This document shows positions 61,690-64,000 of a stretch of 64,000 nt of DNA, piece after piece; positions within the stretch are counted from its first letter, which is position 1; the number at the start of each line of letters is the position of its first letter. The position numbers and the translations under genes are program-made. Origin of the DNA: Pedobacter mendelii (GTDB taxonomy: Bacteria > Bacteroidota > Bacteroidia > Sphingobacteriales > Sphingobacteriaceae); assembly GCF_014635725.1 (NCBI RefSeq), contig NZ_BMDJ01000009.1, positions 1 to 64,000 of the forward strand. The letters are read 5' to 3'. The notes beneath the pieces are model-generated. The model did not search any database, had not been told where the DNA came from, and worked only from the letters and a program-made list of their open reading frames with translations.

Positions 61690-63294
61690 TTATTGTAGGT
61701 TATTCAATGCCTGTTTAACTGCATTGTCATTTTGATTCGCAGCTTTGTAATAGCCAATATCACCGAGATAATATCGGCAAAGTAAAGCCTTCAAATCGTT
61801 AAGAATAACTGTTTTAGAATTATATAATTGGAACCTATCTATTTGTACATTTTTGCGTTGCAAAAAGCCAATGAAATCCTTAAAATCCAGGTCGTTTAAA
61901 TTGAATACATTTATATTCTGTTCAATGTAACCAGAACTGTATTTATTAGTAAGTACATTAAAGACGTAATCGGATAATATCTTTTTGCTTACCAATCCGC
62001 TATAAAATTTGTTATAACCTATAGTATCTAATTTTACAAAAATATCGGGTTGTATGCCTCCACTAGTTTTTGGTTTTTTAATCTGAGATAAATTTACACC
62101 ATCATTTTTATCGATAGAGTCTTTAAAAGAAGTTAAATCGCCTGTTAATTCACCATCACTCATGCGTTCATCCAATTCATGCTTGTAAGCATCATAACCC
62201 TTTTTATACGATTTTTGAATACTTTTTCCCGAAGGTGTGTAGTATCTGGCAATAGTTAAATTTAAGGCAGAGCCATCATTAAAAGAAAATTGTTCCTGTA
62301 CCAACCCTTTACCAAAAGAACGGCGGCCAATAATAATTCCCCTGCCTAAATCCTGGATTGCGCCTGCCACAATTTCACTGGCCGATGCCGTATTTTCATT
62401 GATTAAAATGGCAAGTTTACCCTGTTGAAAGGTTCCGGTTCCTGTAGAAAAATAATCTGTTCGTGGTTCATGCTTACCTTGTGTGTAAACAATTAATTTA
62501 TTTTCGGGTAAAAACTGATCTGCTAATCCCGTTGCTGCACTAAAATAACCACCTCCGTTATCACGTAAGTCTAAAATCAGTTTTTTCATTCCTTTCAATT
62601 TTAGGTTACCTGCAGCTTTAGTAAAATCATCATCGGTATTGGCACCAAACTTACTAATTCGAACATAACCTGTTTCAGGATTTATCATGTAAGCGGCATC
62701 AATGCTGCTGATGTTAACCTTACCTCTGGTTACCATAACACGGTTGGGTAGCTGACCACCATTGTGCATCAAAAGTACATTTACTCCGCTTCCGGCTTTA
62801 CCCCTAAAACGACCACTTAATTGGTCTTTAGGTAAATTTCTTCCACTTACTATTGTTGTATCTATGCTTAAAATTTTATCACCAAGCTTAATTCCAGCTT
62901 GGTATGCTGGTCCGTCTTTTATTACACCGGTAACCATCATGGTATCATTAAGCATATAATATTCTATGCCAACTCCTTCGAAATTTCCTTCTAAATCATC
63001 CTGCATGTCTTGCGCATTTAATGGAGGTAGGTAAACGCTGTGAGGATCTAATTGATGCAAAACACTATCTATTGGTAAATTTTGTAAAGAATCTGTATTG
63101 ATGTCGTCTACGTAATTTCCATTAATGATGTGTAGAATTTCATCGAGTTTATCGGAATTTTCGGCCAATCTTGTTGGCTTTTGAATGCCATAACCCTGAT
63201 CTTTAATAAATTTTATACCCAAAAACATCCCGACTATTAAAATTACAGAATAGCTCAAAGCAATCAGGGCATTATTACGGGTATTCTTTTTCAT
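61690..63294 (-). CDS. S41-family C-terminal processing protease
   Basis: This 534-residue protein has an N-terminal membrane anchor (about 8-28), a PDZ domain (about 95-170, 'GVIKDGPAYQAGIKLGDKIL') and an S41 tail-specific protease domain: 'LILDLRDNGGG', the catalytic Ser in 'NTASASEIVAGAIQD' and the Lys in 'IIGRRSFGKGLVQ'. It cleaves C-termini of periplasmic proteins. The C-terminal 100 residues are helical. The SDR gene follows 13 bases later. Confidence 0.9.
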   Translation of the reverse strand: MKKNTRNNALIALSYSVILIVGMFLGIKFIKDQGYGIQKPTRLAENSDKLDEILHIINGNYVDDINTDSLQNLPIDSVLHQLDPHSVYLPPLNAQDMQDDLEGNFEGVGIEYYMLNDTMMVTGVIKDGPAYQAGIKLGDKILSIDTTIVSGRNLPKDQLSGRFRGKAGSGVNVLLMHNGGQLPNRVMVTRGKVNISSIDAAYMINPETGYVRISKFGANTDDDFTKAAGNLKLKGMKKLILDLRDNGGGYFSAATGLADQFLPENKLIVYTQGKHEPRTDYFSTGTGTFQQGKLAILINENTASASEIVAGAIQDLGRGIIIGRRSFGKGLVQEQFSFNDGSALNLTIARYYTPSGKSIQKSYKKGYDAYKHELDERMSDGELTGDLTSFKDSIDKNDGVNLSQIKKPKTSGGIQPDIFVKLDTIGYNKFYSGLVSKKILSDYVFNVLTNKYSSGYIEQNINVFNLNDLDFKDFIGFLQRKNVQIDRFQLYNSKTVILNDLKALLCRYYLGDIGYYKAANQNDNAVKQALNNLQ

Positions 63295-63482
63295 GGACGT
63301 TGTGCAAATTTATGAAAATTAGCGCGTTGATTAAATTTTTAAGTTCGTTATATAGTCTTTTGTTTCTAATATTTAACAATAATTACTATCTAAAAAAGGA
63401 TATTAGAATTTAGGACATATATTTTTGGGATTTTAGCGCAGTTTTTAAAAAGAAATTACCGAATTTTATCAAAATTAAATTT

Positions 63483-64000
63483 ATGGATAGAGTTACCGAG
63501 CATGAATCCAATTACAACCACATTGAAAAAATGTCGGTTTTGGAAGTTTTGCAGGGCATTAATAATGAAGATAAAACTGTTGCTTATGCAGTTGAAAAAT
63601 CTTTGCCTCAGATAGAAAAATTAACTTCAGCTGTTACGGAAAGAATGAAAAAAGGCGGGCGTCTTTTTTATATTGGCGCAGGAACCAGTGGCCGTTTGGG
63701 TGTTGTAGATGCATCTGAATGCCCACCAACTTATGGTGTACCCTTTGATTGGGTTGTTGGAATAATTGCAGGTGGCGATACGGCGATAAGAAAAGCTGTA
63801 GAATTTGCCGAAGATGATGCTGAACAAGCCTGGAAAGATTTGCTAGAGTTTAATATCAACGAAAAAGATTGCCTGGTTGGTTTAGCCGCTTCTGGAACTA
63901 CACCTTATGTAATTGGTGGATTAAATACAGCAAGGAAAATTGGTGTTTTAACAGGATGTATTGTTTGTAATACGGGCGGGCCAATTGCGGCTGAATCTGA
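63483..64000 (+). CDS. murQ: N-acetylmuramic acid 6-phosphate etherase, truncated by window edge
   Basis: The ATG at 63483 opens 172 codons to the edge. The peptide begins 'MDRVTEHESNYNHIEKMSVL' and has the SIS-domain sugar-phosphate site 'RLFYIGAGTSGRLGVVDASE' and 'CPPTYGVPFDWVVGIIAGGD', both MurQ signatures, then 'LVGLAASGTTPYVIGGL'. MurQ cleaves the lactyl ether of MurNAc-6-phosphate in cell-wall recycling. The C-terminal part lies outside the window. Confidence 0.93.
   Translation, partial: MDRVTEHESNYNHIEKMSVLEVLQGINNEDKTVAYAVEKSLPQIEKLTSAVTERMKKGGRLFYIGAGTSGRLGVVDASECPPTYGVPFDWVVGIIAGGDTAIRKAVEFAEDDAEQAWKDLLEFNINEKDCLVGLAASGTTPYVIGGLNTARKIGVLTGCIVCNTGGPIAAES

Overview
The window looks like chromosome of a Sphingobacteriaceae-type Bacteroidota, probably Pedobacter or a close relative. 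The evidence is low GC, promoters of the TAnnTTTG type, many 'CKK'-style lipoproteins, tandem TonB-dependent receptors with carboxypeptidase-like N-domains, PorT-like barrels, M56/BlaI cassettes and a Bacteroidota-type (subtype iii) type VI secretion system (T6SS). Species is not determined.

1-16.1 kb: a nearly complete T6SSiii locus. Minus strand: a TssQ-like protein, tssO, tssP (PKD), tssR, tssH/clpV, tssB, tssC, a terminator, a flavodoxin-fold oxidoreductase, tssD, and a second tssD cut by the left edge. Plus strand: tssE-tssF and tssN-tssK. tssG lies alone on the minus strand between tssF and tssN. TssJ/L/M and TssA are absent, as expected for subtype iii. No VgrG, PAAR or obvious effector is visible; they may lie left of the window.

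16.2-26.4 kb: small housekeeping and accessory genes (MmpS-like lipoprotein, DinB, alpha/beta hydrolase, zinc metalloprotease, CDGSH, Dabb, AraC regulator, SDR, Nudix). An orphan Hcp1-type protein, of a different Hcp family from the T6SSiii TssD, sits at 22217-22714. 26.4-32.5 kb: two TonB-dependent receptors and a 2-hydroxyacid dehydrogenase. 32.5-35.1 kb: an accessory patch with a 13-copy 21-bp tandem repeat, a frameshifted GNAT gene, and a two-gene unit of a DUF488 protein with an extra N-terminal domain plus an unknown partner. This patch is the best candidate for an uncharacterised system.

35.4-48.0 kb: OsmC, M1 peptidase, greA (with a terminator-like hairpin in its leader), HIT protein, electrode-lipoprotein-like repeat protein, an ECF sigma factor overlapping a membrane-anchored barrel-like protein, pirin, ArsR-OYE, a lysine/alanine-repeat protein, MarR-MFS and PlsC. 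The ArsR and MarR genes each have a palindrome directly upstream.

48.0-60.8 kb: signalling cassettes. A LytTR kinase/regulator pair is divergent from an ABC exporter, with a 21-bp-phased direct repeat between them. An M28 peptidase follows, then an unknown protein, a membrane protein, a HisKA_3 kinase and a NarL-type regulator. Next is a BlaI/M56 cassette with two abutting perfect palindromes; its M56-TonB gene is frameshifted, and it is followed by plug-domain-only and TonB-C-only proteins. 61.1-64 kb: an SDR protein, an S41 (Ctp-type) protease and the start of murQ, cut by the right edge. No rRNA, tRNA, CRISPR array, insertion sequence or prophage was seen.
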